DNA of 64,000 bases from positions 496,001 to 560,000 of the forward strand of contig JAJTUP010000039.1 in the NCBI GenBank assembly GCA_021399435.1. Direction: 5' to 3'. Both the position numbers and the translations under genes were made by a program. Under the pieces are notes generated by a model, which made no database searches, had not been told where the DNA came from, and worked only from the letters and a program-made list of their open reading frames with translations. Source of the stretch: Diaporthe sp. PMI_573. Taxonomy: Eukaryota > Ascomycota > Sordariomycetes > Diaporthales > Diaporthaceae. Of the stretch, positions 44,480-58,700 are shown piece by piece. Position 1 is the stretch's first letter. Each line of letters opens with the position of its first letter.

Positions 44480-45399
44480 GGATATAGATCGAGATGTGCT
44501 GGTTTGGAAGTGACTGGCTAAGAGTGGAAGGTGAAGGTGATAGACCGAGTTCAAAGATATTGAGATGATAGTATGTTGTGATGTCGTGACAAGATAGGCG
44601 AGGGCAACTGCGGTATATATGGTCAACAAGCCAGACCAATGCCGCGGTCTTCGTCTCCTCGCCCCAACCCAGCCAAGCCGACAAGACATGAAATCTTGCC
44701 CAGCGACACGTATTGATGCCTGGCTCGCGTCGGTAAGAGGAATTGGATGACCCTGGTCTTGTTGGTTCCTTGCATACGATAGCCTATTTCCGTCACTCTA
44801 GATGGCCACCCGCCAAACAAATTCGATTTGTGGTTTAGGCGCAGCTGCAACATTTGGACGACCCATGCAGTTGTTGATGCTATCTGCTCAGCCTAGGGTA
44901 CCTTTGATATTTGGACAGCCCCTGCCTTGCCATGTGGGAGTACTGGGAGTCTAAAACAGGCGGGTTCCCAATCGGGTTTGGACCTATGCTGCTGCATCAG
45001 CGGTCAGTCGATATTGGACCCCCTGGTCTCTTGGCGATGAGCAAGGGCTGCATCAAATCACATTCAGAGAAATAGGACGGCCCCTGCAAGATTTCCCGCC
45101 TGCCCACGCGCCCCGATGCTGATGTCCGGAAGGTGGTGCAGAGCACAGCAGTGAAATAGTTGGGCTTGCCTGGTTGACAGATGCCAGTGATTTCTCAAGA
45201 TCTAGTCATTCTTCCATACATCTCCTTCCAGTCTTAACCAGCCAATGGGCAGGTCGAGGTCAATAGCCAGGAAGGCAGACCTCTAAATACTTCTTTTTGG
45301 AACAACTTTTGGGTTCAACATACCTCCAGCTTCGAGACCAATCGTCGACACCAGTGACCGCGTATCTGGTTGAATTTCGGCTCGGGATTGTGTCCCTTG
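44480..45399. other. Intergenic region between divergent genes
   Basis: About 900 bases between the small membrane protein start and the ankyrin gene start. Only short unsupported frames are present. Confidence 0.4.
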
Positions 45400-46555
45400 A
45401 TGGCCATGGCCAAGAAGGGGCATTCGACTGCGCGCAGAAGCCCTCCTCGCTCTTCTGCCGCATCTTCTTCTCCTCCGTCTCCGACCGAAAAACGCAACCG
45501 TAAAGGTTGTCCGATAAACCTCAAACAACACGAGTGTTATGCGATCCAGTCGAACCTACTTTGGCGGGAGAAGCAAAAGAAGGCCACTCACATCTTCATC
45601 GACGGCGAAAAGTATAACCTGCAAGATATAAACAGGAGGATTCGTAGGGCCACCAAAGCCCAGGTGGAAGCCAAAGAAAGTATGTACGACGCGGCATCTG
45701 ATACATTCTCACTACGGTCAGTCATAGTAACAATATCAATCAGCCCCCTTACCATCGCGCATACAGCTACGAACCCCACCGCCAGAGCGCGCTTCACTTG
45801 CCGGCCCCGAAACCGCAAATACCGAGAACATCGACGCCTACCGGAAATCAACCAGCCTCGACCACCGCCTCCCAGGGACTGCCACGAGACCCTGGCCTTA
45901 CCCCGAGATTCCGTTTATAAGCCTGCTACAAGCCGCCACCTTGCGCGGGGAGGTCCAGAAAATACGACAGCTGCTGGGCGAGGGAGCTGACGTCAATTGT
46001 CCGGCACATGGCCCTGGTGGTGTAACACCACTGCAAGCTGCCTGCTTGTTGGAGCTAAAATCCCCACGACATGATGAAAACAAACGGGAGATCGTGAACC
46101 TGCTTCTTAAACGTGGGGCCGAGGTTAACGCAGCCCCAGCCTGGAAGTTTGGGCTCACCGCGCTGCAGGCGGCGGCCCTCGTGGGCGACCTGCCACTTGT
46201 CAAGCTCCTTGTTTCCCGAGGCGCCGATGTCAATGCACCAGCTTGCAAATATGGTGGGGGGACGGCGCTGGCGAACGCTGCTACGGGAGAGTGCTGGTTT
46301 AGTATGGTCCTGTTCTTGGTGAAAGGGGGCGCGGTGGTACCTCCTGGCGGTGTGAGAGTGTCCTCTTCGGGAGTTACTTACAAGGACAACGAGGAGTTGA
46401 TTTTGGACCTCCATGGCGTTTGCCCTCAGGAGCTGGGGGCGGAAATTGGCGGTTATAGAATCCCTTCCCGAGACTACCTTGAGTATTATGAGGCCGAATG
46501 GGCAAAGGATCCGACTTACGAAGGAAGAGGGCCAGAGTCGGCAAGACGAGTCTGA
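45400..46555 (+). CDS. Ankyrin-repeat protein
   Basis: Two exons, 45400-45679 and 45744-46555, with a 64-nt intron (GTATGT donor, CAG acceptor) that brings the two frames together; the product is 363 residues. The N-terminus is basic and S/P-rich. Next comes a helical segment around residues 40-90 (P-I-N-L, then L-Q-D-I-N-R-R-I-R-R) that resembles the N-terminal helix-turn-helix-like region of many fungal ankyrin proteins. Residues ~160-285 contain at least three ankyrin units: L-L-G-E-G-A-D-V-N, L-L-K-R-G-A-E-V-N and L-L-V-S-R-G-A-D-V-N, each with the alanine-rich helix between. The last part is not ankyrin-like. Ankyrin stacks bind proteins; the partner is unknown. The alternative donor at 45710 (GTCAGT) was rejected because it breaks the frame. 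Confidence 0.72.
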
Positions 46556-47559
46556 ACAATCTCCTTTCGATTCCGAATATCGGCACAGTGTAGAAAATCA
46601 TAAGCTGAGGCTTAGGCTGGAGATGCGAAGAGCATCTATGAATGTAATTCGATTGATATCTGACAGGAGTTTCCAGAGCGCCGCTAAAGGGCCTCCCAAA
46701 CCCAGCCTGAAGAATTGGTCCCTGGGCTGCCATTTTTAGCTAGCGACCCAACCTTCAGGTCTTGGGTGATGTAGTGAAGCCAGACATCCGCCCATCCAAC
46801 GCTAGGTCTGATCTCGACTTTGTCGCCATCTTGTGCGTCCAAGTCTCATTCGACCTCCTATTTCTTTCTCTCAGCTCCATTTCTGAGCAGGGCCGGAATG
46901 CCAAATCACGCGAACGATCCGAAGCACCTGTTTTAAAGCAAGCAGGTTTCTCGTCTTCATCACGACTGGCCATCTCCGCGACCCATCAAGTGAGCGTCGA
47001 TTGCCGTACGTCCCCGGTCTAGACTATCACGTCGCACCTTGCACAGCTCGTCATCAGCAAGAATGTCCACACCCGGGATTTGGAGCTAACCTAGCCACTC
47101 GCCCCGACGAAGTCAAGCCTCCACTTCCGTCTCAAGTCGGCACAAAGGTTCACAGCTCGTGCCTGCGATCTTTCTGCGGCACCCACCCGTGACACATCCG
47201 GAGAGTGCGACAGGCCCATGCCAGATTGCAGACCGAGATGCAGACTATCCATCCCTCGTCAATGTGTCTTCGACCATCCTACTTCGACACATGACAGCCC
47301 CGATTCAGGCAGCCACACGCATCCAGATCGCGGGACCATGTCAGAGCACATGATGGTTGTGCTTCTCAAATTTCCCAACTAGAAATCAGAGACCCATCTG
47401 GGGACAGGGAAATGAAGTGGAGTCTTGGAGCATAATGCAAGTCGTCAAGCATACTCACATCAATTGCTAGGGTTGTTTGCTGCCTAAACTTCTCATTAAA
47501 CTATATCGTCTTCAACATCAATCATGGTCTCACCACCTCCAGCGGGCCCCTCCCAGCCT
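46556..47559. other. Gene-free region before the AT-rich repeat island
   Basis: 1 kb of normal base composition with only short unsupported open frames. It presumably holds the ankyrin gene's 3' UTR and the border of the island. Confidence 0.4.
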
Positions 47560-50168
47560 TGTTGTAAAAATACGTTTCCAGTGTATATAGTACTTGCAGA
47601 AATAGGCTTCCGCATTCAGCACTTATAAAGGAATATTCGGCACTAATAAAGAATACTCTATTTCTTTATTAGTAACAAAAACGTCTACTACCTAACAAAT
47701 AGTCAAATTATATATAAATAGTATAGAAATCTCCCAAAGATTAAGTAGTCTAAATTAACTCTATTGTTATAATTACACTAAACCTTTATAGAGTTTAGTA
47801 AGTAACCTGTAGGGTTTATATTAACAATACGGCGTAGAGGTAATACTTAACTGTTCTATATAAGATACAATAATTCTGCGAGTATAATTACTAGCTGTAA
47901 GGCTATCCAGTTGTTAGACTAAATACTTAGATTGACGACTAAAGAGTCTGTTCTATAAAAGCTATCTACTATAGTAATAACTATGTTCTTATATGTTCCG
48001 ACTTTATAATAGCTTACCTGGCTTACTTGGTAATCTATTAAGCTGGCTTACCTAGCTTACCTAATAATCTAGATAATCTATATTATTGGGTGGGTTTTTA
48101 ACTCTAACCCTGGTCTTGGCGTATCCTATAACTTTGTCAACTAGTGCTGCGAGGCTAGCGTTGTAGTATCTAATCTAGATTATCTAGGTTACCTAAACGG
48201 GTTTTCTTAGTGCCAATATAATAGTTTATAATATTATTTCCCTCCTTATACCTTTATTTTTAAAGGTTTATTTTATAAGTTCTTATATATTGTCTATATA
48301 TTAGTTTATGTCTTTCTAATTTATTATATTTAGTAAAGTTAAAATTTTTTAGGTTTTTAAGCCTTTTTATTGTTTTTAAAAAATTAAATAATATAATTTT
48401 CTTTTATCTATTATTTTTTAAAATACTATAACTATACCTTTTTGCTCTTTTTGTAAAGGCCGTAGTATTACTTTTTATTAGGTATTATTTTTAAACTCCT
48501 CTTACTGCTTAAAGTATATCTGTCTTAACTGCTTGTAATATAATGTATAGGGCCTAAGTTTGTTAGAACTTTATTCTATTGGCATATAATACTAGAAGCT
48601 TAAAGACAAGTTAAAGAATACTAAAGAGAAGCTAAGGTCTACCGCTACTAAGGTAGAGCGTCTATATAAGCAAAAGCAAATATGGTTTAAAAAGATAATA
48701 TATATAGTTTATCGGGGCATTAATAATCTAGAGAATTTAGAATATATAGAAAATAAAGAAGCCGAGGCTAAGTATAAGTATATTGCTAAGCAATTTGCTA
48801 AAATTATTTATAGTAGCTTGCCTAGTTTTAATAGGATAGAGTTATAGAAGTCTTAGCTTTATATTAGTAGAGATATTAGTATTTTTAATTAGAGTTCTAT
48901 AGTAAATAAGGGTATAGATTGGTTTGTTTTAAGTATACCTAATTTAAATAGAGTTATTATAGCTAGTAATAAAAATATACCGTCTAGTAGGCCTTCTGGT
49001 ATATAGTAATTAACTGGTAAATAAAATAGATTAGTAAAATTAGTTTAACTAGTTAGGCATTTCTCTTAACTAGTAGACCTTTTTCTTAACTAGTCGGAGT
49101 ATCTACTAGTAGCGTTTTCTAACTAGTCTAAAGTTTTGTTAATTAATTAGGTTTTCTAGTTGCTTAGTAGGTCTTATAGGTCTTCTGTCTTAATTAATTA
49201 CGTTAATTAACTAGTCTGTCCTTATTTTAGTTAGGGCCGGGTTTTTCGCCTAATATTATTTAAGGATTTATTTACAACTAGTAAGGTTTTCTATTAGTTC
49301 TTATATATTTTCGTTTAAATTATAGCCTTTTTATTTAATAAAATATTCTATTATTCTCTAATATTATTATAAGTTAATAATCTATTCTACTTTATATTTC
49401 TTATTATACTTATTAATAGTTTTAATTTATATTTTAAGTCTTATATTTTATAGTGCTGATTTTAAAAATAAAATATAAAAAACTAAGTATTGCCTTATTT
49501 TTTAAAATAATAAAAGTTTATAGTTGGTGTCTAAAAGTTTTTAGAAATTTTAAAGAGTCTGATTTTCCTGTAACTAAGCTTGTTGCTAGGGCGCTTGGTT
49601 TTAATGTTTTATCGGAGAAGGTAGATTTTATCTCCTTTTTTAAGAATTGGTCCCTTAATTCTTTTCTGGTTTACATATTTTGCCATTTTATTTTATATAA
49701 AAGAAAGTTTTTTTTAAATATCTTTTTAAATTTATTTAATTTTTATTGCTTTTTATTCTACTAATTCTATTAATATATTATTTAATAATAATTTATAGTA
49801 GGCCTTAAGCTTATATCTATAGACTATAAAAAAGGTAACTATCTAATTATACTAATTATTATACTATTATAGACAAACTATATTAATAGTAGTAATTTAA
49901 TCTAATTATTCTATAATTAGTTAGTATAGTATTAAAAATATTGTTTTATAATTTAGTTAATTTATTTTATTTGTCTATCTATTTGTAGATATGCTGTTAT
50001 TAAGAGCTTATATTTTACTCTAAGTTGTTTTATTAGTAATTTCTAGAAATTTAATATAAATAGCTTGTTTTTATCTAAGATAATTTTATATAGTATGCTA
50101 TAATTACTTACAATAATTTGTAAAAATATATATACAAGTTTTCCTGCTATACTGGCTTTCTTATTCTA
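47560..50168 (-). mobile_element. RIP-degraded Gypsy-type retroelement remnants
   Basis: Extremely AT-rich sequence in which both strands are full of TAG/TAA. On the minus strand, about 49250-50160 still reads like the end of a Gypsy integrase and the segment after it. About 49441-49740 is visibly similar, in the same orientation, to about 51230-51480 inside the next copy. On the plus strand 48590-49000 retains a charged coiled-coil-like reading (K-D-K-L-K-N-T-K-E-K). Borders are approximate, and no LTR pair could be assigned. Confidence 0.6.
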
Positions 50169-50699
50169 AAGGTTAGTGGATCGAATGGGAGTCAGGTAGC
50201 AGTAGGGTGCCTGGAGGTCTTGTTGGGACGCTTGAGAGTGGTTCGGACAACTTTGTATTGAATTCGAGTGGGCTTCTGTCAGCCCTCCTCACAGTCCCTC
50301 CGACATCGTCTCAACCCTGGGCACGCTGCGGTTGGCTCTGGTGCGCAGATAGGGAGGCCGGAAAATTCGGCCCTCGGACCCACTATCTTTGGCTTTAAAT
50401 AACCAGCCAACCCTAACCCTGACAGTAACCAAACTAAATACAGATAAACTTCAGAAATCAGGCTATCTAATGAACTAGATTACATGCTTTTTGGGTAAGA
50501 AATAAGGGGAATGCAGAGGTTCGAAGTTAGGGTCTTACAATAGCCCAAAAAATCGACTCACGGCCACCAAACTCATCTGCCGGCGCGCACGCCACATAGG
50601 CACTTAGCCGAAAAAGTGCCAAGTCTAGGGTAACTCCCTACATAAAGTCTAGGGTAACTCCTTACATACAGCGCCCATACAAGCGTTTCCGTTTAACAT
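50169..50699 (-). repeat. LTR-like repeat, left copy (inverted relative to 61496-62025)
   Basis: 531 bp of near-normal GC, matching the reverse complement of 61496-62025 almost throughout; many of the differences are transitions. Read on the minus strand it starts TGTTAAACGG, an LTR-like start. It contains a 24-bp tandem pair at 50621-50668. Confidence 0.8.
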
Positions 50700-53600
50700 T
50701 ATCTAAGTAAAAATGCCTAGAGAAAGAAAACATTAATACTAAAAAGGAGTTATTTCTCCTTTAAACAAAGCTTCAAACTACTATGGGTCGCTTGGCTTGG
50801 TTACACTATTAGAAGCGTCAAGCCAAGAAATGTTTTTCTAAGTTATTCCAATAGAGCATCTAATCGTTAAATAAAAAAGACACCAAGCATTAGCGTTAAG
50901 AGGAGAAAACTCAAGTTACTGCTAATATATAGTCTTTTAAAGCCGTAGAAATCTCTAACTAATATTTATTAGGTTTAGACCTTAATAATTTAGAGATTCC
51001 TTCTAATTTTCTTATTAAGCTTAAAAGTCCTATAGTATTTATTAATAATTTGTCAGGTTTTTAAAGAGTTCCCAAATATTATTCTTATTATTATAGCCTC
51101 TCTATTTAACTAGATATTTAATTTCGACATTATATATTTAGGAGTCTAGAATTTTCTCGACTTTCTATTCTTTTTCGTTATTTTTAAATTTAATTTATAT
51201 CTTAAGCCGTATATTAGCTAGTACTAGTTTCAAAAGCAATATATAAAAGACCGGGTAAATCTATATCTTTATTAATAATAAAAGTCTAAAATTAATATCT
51301 AAGAGTTTCTTTAAAATTTAAAATAGTCTAATTGTTTTATAGTCTAGTTTATCGCTAGGTTGTTTAGTTTTAATATTTTTACAAAATAGGTAGACTTTAT
51401 CTTCCTTCTCTAAGGTTAGTCCCTTTAACTTTTTTTTATTAACATAGATTATCATTTATTTCTATATAAAAAACAGTTCTTGCCGGAGTTTCTTCTATAG
51501 ATTTTAAATTTTATTCGTCCTTTCTGTAGCTAATTATACTTCTAGTCTAAAAATTAGTTCTCTATAGGCTTCTAGTTTATAGCTATAGTTTATATAGAAG
51601 GGTAAAACCTTTATAATACCTGTATCTATACTATTATAGGCAAACTATACTATAGATAGCAGCTATATCTAATTGTCTTGTTTATAGTTAACATAACTAT
51701 AAAGATACTGTTTTAGAATTTAGTTTAGTCTTTTAGTCTATCTATCTGTCTAAAGGTAAAAAGCTATAGATAACTTTAATTTTATACCAAGTTATCTTAT
51801 AAATAATTGCTAAAAGTTAAAGGTAAATATTGTTTCTTTATCTAATACAATTTTTTATAGTATGCTATAGTTGCTAATAATTGTTTGTAAGAAAGTATAT
51901 ACAAGTTTATCTACATTACTTGCTTCTTTATATAGCAAGAAGTAGGTATATTTTGTAAATCTGTCTACTATAACTAGAATACTGTTGTAATATACTCCTA
52001 TTATAGGTTTCTTAAATGCTAGTAGTTTAATAATAAAGTCTAGGCTAATAGATTACCATAGTCTATTAGGTATTAATAAAGGCTATAGTAAGCTGTATAG
52101 TTTATACTATAGTTTTGCTTTTACAGTATATATCACAATTTTAGATAACTATTTAAACTTCTGTCTTTATCTTAGAGAAACTATAGTGTCATTATAATCG
52201 TTTAATAGTTGCTGTAATTCCTTAGTATCTATATACTAGTACTTTATAAATTCTCTTAATAAGTTCTAAGCATAGTTTTTAAAGTACAAAAAGCTTATTT
52301 CCTCAATAAAGTATGCCTTTATCTTCTATCAGTCCTTCCTTATCTTAGTCAAATAGCTGCTAGTAGGATTCTCTAAGCTTGTCTTTCTAGTTAAAATCAG
52401 GCCTTAATCAAAGTATTAATATTAGTTACCAAGATTCTTACAATAAATCTCCTTTAGAAGTAACTTAAAAAATACTTTATATTTCTAGTAAAACCTCCTA
52501 TTAGTAGTCTAATCTTTTGCTAAATATATCTACTCGTCCGTTTTTAGATCCCTTGCAGTAAGTAATCTTAAGGTCAAATTATAATAAAAACTCGGCCTAT
52601 CTAATCTAGCGTTTGTTAAGTTTTTTTATTATAGTAAAGTATATTAGGTTCTTATAGTCAGTATAGACTTATATCTAGTATTTGGCTCCTATAAGGTAGT
52701 GTTGCCATTCCTTAAATGCTTTAATTATAGCCATAAGTTTCTTATTGTATATAGGGTCATTAAGTTTTAGTCCGCTAAGCTTTTTTAAAAAGAATACAAT
52801 AGAGTATAGTTTGCCTTAATTATTACACTAACCAAGTTGTCCTTTTATCGTAAAGTTTGAGGCATTTATCTTAACTTTATAGACTTTATTAAAGTCTACT
52901 TTAACCAATATTAATTCTTCTAAAATCTTCTAGATTATTATATTAAAGGCATTCTATACTTCTTAAGTCTATTTAAACTTCTTATTCTATTTAATAAAAT
53001 CTATAAGAGGCTTTCTAAGTCCTCTATAATCTTTAATAAATTGCCTATAAAAGTTAATATATCTAAGAAGTCTTTAAACTTCTTTAATATTTATTAGTAT
53101 AGGTTAATTCCTAATTACCTTAACTTTTAATGTTTATATTGCAATTTATCCTAGTCAAATAGTATATCTAAAATAGTCGACTTTTTTTATATAGAACTTA
53201 CTTTTCTCTGGTTTAATTAAGAGTTTTGCATTTTATAGTTTTTATAGTACCTTATATATATATTTCTTGTAATCATCAAGCATTTTCAAGTAGATAAGGA
53301 TATTATCTAAGTATACAATGACAAAGACGTCTAAATACTCTCTAAAAACATAGTTAATTATAGCCTAGAATAATATAGATATATTAGTTAATTTAAATAG
53401 CATAACTAGATATTTAAAGTATCTATAGCGTATTTAAAATATTGTTTTTCATTTTTTGCTCTTTTTTATTTTAATAAGGTTATAGGCTCCTTTAAGGTCT
53501 AGTGCCATAAACTATTAGGCTCCTTATAGTCGGTCTCTAAGTTTTTATATTAAAGGAAGCAGGTAGCAGTTTTTAATAGTAATGTTATTTAGTTAACAAT

Positions 53601-55400
53601 AGTCTATATAAAATTATAGCTTCTCGTTTTTCTTAGGTATAAAGAAAATTAAATAGCCGGCTAGTAATATTAATAATTATATATAACCCTTCTTTAGGTT
53701 TTTATTAAGATATTCTCTAAATATCTTAAGTTATATTTCGTTAAGTCTATAGATTTTAGCAAATTTAGGGGTTTTCCTTAGTTTTAAAGATATTTTATAA
53801 TCCCAGGCGTTATATTTAAATAGTTTAGTATTAAATATTACTAAAAACAGCTTAGTATACTTATAGTATTCCTAAGATATAAACTTCTAAGAATCCTTCT
53901 CTACTGCTTTAGTTTTCTATAGATAGGTAACAAACCATTAAAAGATAGACTTAACCCATTTTACCAAGCTAATTCTTTAGGCCTTTAGTGCCTATTATAA
54001 GGTTCCTATAGGCAAGATAATTATAACTATAGGTATTATCTTATATTATATACGCTAGATTTCTTATATCTATTTTAACGCTTATTAGATTTCTTTAATA
54101 CATTCTTATACTACTAGTATAATTTATTATTTCCTAATATTAGTCTGCATTAAACCGTCCTTTTTGTTAGGTTTGTATTTAGCTAATAGTAAGTTCTTCT
54201 CGTTAATCTACAACAGATCGCCCAGTTTATACTATTATTATACCAACTCGTTTAGAGGCCATTCCAAAGCCTACCTAGAAACTAAGTTCTTCTCTTCATT
54301 TTAAGAGGTAGTCGCTTAGCTTATTTAAGCATACATTTAAATACTGTCCTTAAGGTTTAAGCTCTGCTTATTTTTACAATATATAATTGTTCCTTTTGCT
54401 AAGCTAACGGGATTTGCCTAGTAAATCTAGCCAGTAGTCCAATCTATCTAAAGATTGTTCTTTCTTAACCAAGGTATTTCTAGAATTAACTAATAATCCG
54501 CCGTCTTAATAATGTCAAATAAGAGTTGTTTAATATAGTCCTAGATCTAGACCTAGAGGTAATTAGTCTCTATATTAATAATACCGCTTCTATAAGCAAC
54601 TTCCGTACTATTAACTACATTAAATCTATAGAGTTCCTTCTTTCTATACTATATAAGATAGTATCTATTTACTATATCTAGAGAAATAAAGTTTCCCTAT
54701 ACTCTACTATTAATAAGTATATAGTACTAGTAGGCTCCGAGCTTTACCTTAATCTTTAAATATCAATAGTCGTTATTAGTGTTTATTATATATAAATACC
54801 TTATAGATATCTTTTTTACTACCTAAGGTTTTATAGATAGCCCGCCTAGTTTTTTAGCTATTTATAGTCCTTTCCTAAAACTTTATCAATATCCTTAATA
54901 TTTCATTATATAATACTCTACAATTATTACAGGTCTTCTATAAATTGTTATATACTTTCTTTCTATATTATAGGTCTTATAAAGCTAAGGATTTGTCTTT
55001 ATTGTTATAGTTAGTGCTACTTTTTAACTTTATCGTCTATATATACTCAATATTCTTTATTTTTATAAATACGCTATCTGGTAGGGTTATATAAACATAC
55101 CAAAGAGGTATACGGGTTAAATTAAAACGTTGTGCAGCCTATATTATTATATTATCTCTTAAGTTCCCATCTCTTAAAGTTGTTTTTTTTATAGATTTGC
55201 TAAATATCTTGCCCTTAGTACCTTTAGAAAAACCAATTATAGCTTACTTTCTCCTATATATAGATTCTGCATCTATTATAGATATATAAGGCCTAAGAGA
55301 TACTGGAATAGTAATTATAGCAAGGAAACATTCTCTCTATATCTCTATTCTTCTTAGTCTCCTTCCTTAATTCTTATATTACCTATTTAAGAAGTTGTTC
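50700..55400 (-). mobile_element. Gypsy LTR retrotransposon, minus strand, RIP-degraded
   Basis: On the minus strand the decayed reading runs, in order, from gag/protease-like sequence (about 54-55.3 kb) through reverse transcriptase to RNase H-like sequence. The reverse transcriptase has a Y-L-D-N-I-L-I box near 53300, equal to YLDDILI; the RNase H-like part lies near 52600-52800. Integrase follows (I-L-V-I-V-D-R-F-T-K-Y near 51970), and the 3' part retains a chromodomain-like K-Y-L-V-K segment. That is the pol order of Gypsy/Ty3 elements. Stop codons interrupt every domain, so nothing can be expressed. Its 3' LTR would be the repeat at 50169-50699. Confidence 0.78.
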
Positions 55401-55548
55401 TATAATTAGTACTTCTATAATATTAGTTTTGGGGGCCAGTAAAAGTATTCTTTTTAAGTATGCCCGCGGGTCCTCTTACTATACTTAAGGTATGAGTAGA
55501 TCTTAAAGAATGTTCCCTGCTAGCTTTTTCTTTAAGTTGCGTAAAAGC

Positions 55549-55723
55549 TGTAACGCCTAGGCAGAAGCCACGCAGAAGCCTCAGCAAAAAGCCCCCACAT
55601 TTAAAAAAGGGCCCAAAGCCCCCACATCTTAGTTTAGCAGGGGCAAGAATCAGTCTTACACCAAACCTACACCTAATACACATATTAGCCTTCCTAGTTT
55701 ACCAGACCATCGTGCCTAATACA
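55549..55723 (-). repeat. ~175-bp GC-richer repeat, inverted copy of 63040-63213
   Basis: Read on the minus strand it begins TGTATTAGGCACGATGG and ends CCTAGGCGTTA. It is clearly similar along its length to 63040-63213 on the plus strand. It lies in the centre between the two head-to-head Gypsy copies. Confidence 0.75.
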
Positions 55724-55749
55724 AAGCCTATTATAATTTTGATTTTTCT

Positions 55750-58700
55750 TTATATACTACCCATAATGCTACTAAAGACTGGTAAAAGAAAGGGAAGATT
55801 CCAAGAAAGTTATAATAATAATAAGAGTAGTTTGGAAATAGTTTAGCTTAATAATACCTTAGTATAAGAACAGAAACGTAATTAACTACTTTAACAGAAA
55901 ATCAACGCTCTAAAAGTAGTCTAAATAGCTGTTAAAGCCAAGCTAAAAGATTTAAAGCTAGCTAATATTACTTTATTACCTATAGCCTATATCCTTTAGT
56001 AATATAATAGCTAGATAATAGACCTAGAAAGGGCCTATATCTTATAACTATAAACCCTTTATAATGACAAAACAAAGGTAATATATATATTAGACTATAT
56101 TAAGAAATACTAAAATTGTTGGGATACTTATATAAAATCCTTAAAAAAAGAAGACAAGTCTATATTCAACTATTACAAGTAGAATAAGTTTAAGACTTTT
56201 AGCTCCAATTTTAAGAAGGATCCCCAAGGTATATTAGGTATTATTTAAAGCTTAATTAATACCGCCTACTAACAAGAAAACCAAGACCCATAGACCTTTT
56301 ACCAGTATCTTGAAATATTAAAATTAAAATAAAAAATAAAGAGTAATAGTTTAAAGGCCAAATTCTTTCTCTTAAAGCTATTAAAATAGATATTATTAAA
56401 GATTCAAATAAAATACGCCCTTAATATGCTAGAAACCAGGGACAAGATAGTTAGAGTTGCCTAAGCAATTTAGGTTAATATCCTAGAAAAGATAAGAAAG
56501 AGGAAGTATAAAGAGGTAAGCCCAAGAAAGGAAGGAATTAACAGAATTTCCAATAAAAAAAGACAAGAGAAAAGCCCTTTAGGAAGTACTTTAAATATAC
56601 AGGGTAGAACTTAAAATTATCTACAGTAGCAAGGCTAAGGAAGAGACCGAGAATTAAGAGCTAAGAGCTCTTACATCTAGCTAAATTAAAACACTTAGAG
56701 AAGTACCTCTAAAGCAACCCTAAAGCTAAATCCTCTAGATAAAATAAATAAGATAACTACATGCTATAAGTATAAAAACATCTACTACTACTCTCCAAAC
56801 TACCCAGTACTAGTAGAAACTATAATATTAATAAATTAGGTATAAGGCTATAGTAACTATTAGTCTAGGGGCTATCAAGATTAAAACCAAGAAAGAGAAA
56901 ACCGAGATGCCTCTCAACTACCTATAAAAACAGTATTAGAGGTAAAGGAAAAAGACCAGTAACTATACTTAAAAGTAGAAGAAGAGATAGTAGAGGTCTA
57001 GGAAACATTTATAATTTCTAACAAAGTAGCCACAAAGTATAGTTAAAGACATATTAAGATTAATTTAGATATATAGATATAAGTAGACTTAGTTAGCATT
57101 TCTTTTATCAAAAAGTTTAGTCTTAAATTATCTACAAAGTTATTAATACCTATAGTAAGAGTCTAAGAAACTAAGGTTTCTACTTATAGTATCTATTAGG
57201 TTTCCTTATTACTTAAGGATTATTTTAGAAATTAGAGAAAAGAGATATAAAATTATATTACGATTTAAAGAAATCAATTAGAATCCATTTTACTCTTAGG
57301 TACCCTAGGTTTAAAATATTTTTAAATAAAACTTAAAAGCTATCTAAAAAATTAGTAGCTTTAACAAGACAAGATTTATATAGTAAAACAAACTATAAAG
57401 TCTTTTATAAGAAATCAAGAAAAGGTTTTTTATTACTATATAAATTTTCCTATAATTAAACCTTTTAGTATAATGGAAAAGAAGGAAAGTACTTAAGAGG
57501 AGCCCTAAAAAATAGATAAAAAAAAGAAACTACCTTTAGATCTATCTTAGATATACCTGTAATTAGCAAGAATAGAGATATTTTTTATTAAAGCCAGAGC
57601 CAAGAAGCTACTACTAAGAAAGAAGGTAGATTATATAATAAATCTAGAAAAGAAAACTTTACCCCCTTTTCTACCTCTATACCTACTATTATTAATAAAA
57701 CTTAAGGTCTTAAAGAAATAACTTAAAGAAAGTTTAAAGTTAAGATAAATTACCTATAGTAAAAGTCCTACTAATATACTAGTTTTATTTATACTAAAAA
57801 AAGATAAAATTTTTTAACTCTATATTAACTATAAGGCTCTTAATAAAGTAATAATAAAAAATCAGTATCTTTTACTATTAATTTCAAAAATATTAAATTA
57901 ATTATTAAGTATATAGTACTTTTTTAAAATTAATTTAATAAATATATATTATTAGATTTACATCTAAGAAGATAATAAATAGAAAACAGCTTTTTATATA
58001 TAATATAGTCATTATAAATTTAAAATAGTACTGTTTAAATTAACTAACGCCCTAGCTATATTTTAATCTTTTATTACAGAAGTCTTAAAAAATTATATTA
58101 ATATCTATATAATTATTTACTTAGACAATATTTTAATTTTTTTAAAAATCAAAGAGGAGTATAAAAATATATATAAATAATTATAGATTATCTTATAATA
58201 ACAAAGTTATATAACAATATTAAAAAGTACTACTTCTTTTAAAAAGAGATTAAGTTTTTAGGATTTTTAGTTAAAAAAAAGGAAGTCCAAATAGACTCCA
58301 ACAGAATTAAAACTATCCAAAAATAGTTAATACCAACTACCTACCATAACATTTAAATATTCTTAAATTTCTATAACTTCTACTAAAGATTTATTAAAGA
58401 TTACTCAAAAATTATATAACTACTTAATAAATAATTAAAAGAGATGTAATATGGCTAAAAACTAGGAAAAATTAATCTCTTAGCCCCAGAAAATATTAAA
58501 ATATAAAGGGCCTTTAAAGAGCTTAAGATAAGGTTTCAATAAACACCTCTTCTCTAATATTACAACCCTATACTTTCTATATAAATCAAGTATAATGTAT
58601 TAAATAAAGCTGCTATATCTATAATTTTATAGCAATACCGAGACAAGGATAAATCCTAATAATATCTAATTACTTTCTAGTTAAAAAAGTTTTTAAAAAC

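Noticed and set aside
45700..45770. GTCAGT donor at 45710 for the ankyrin gene intron
   Set aside because: It joins the exons out of frame; the GTATGT donor at 45680 with the CAG acceptor at 45743 restores the frame.
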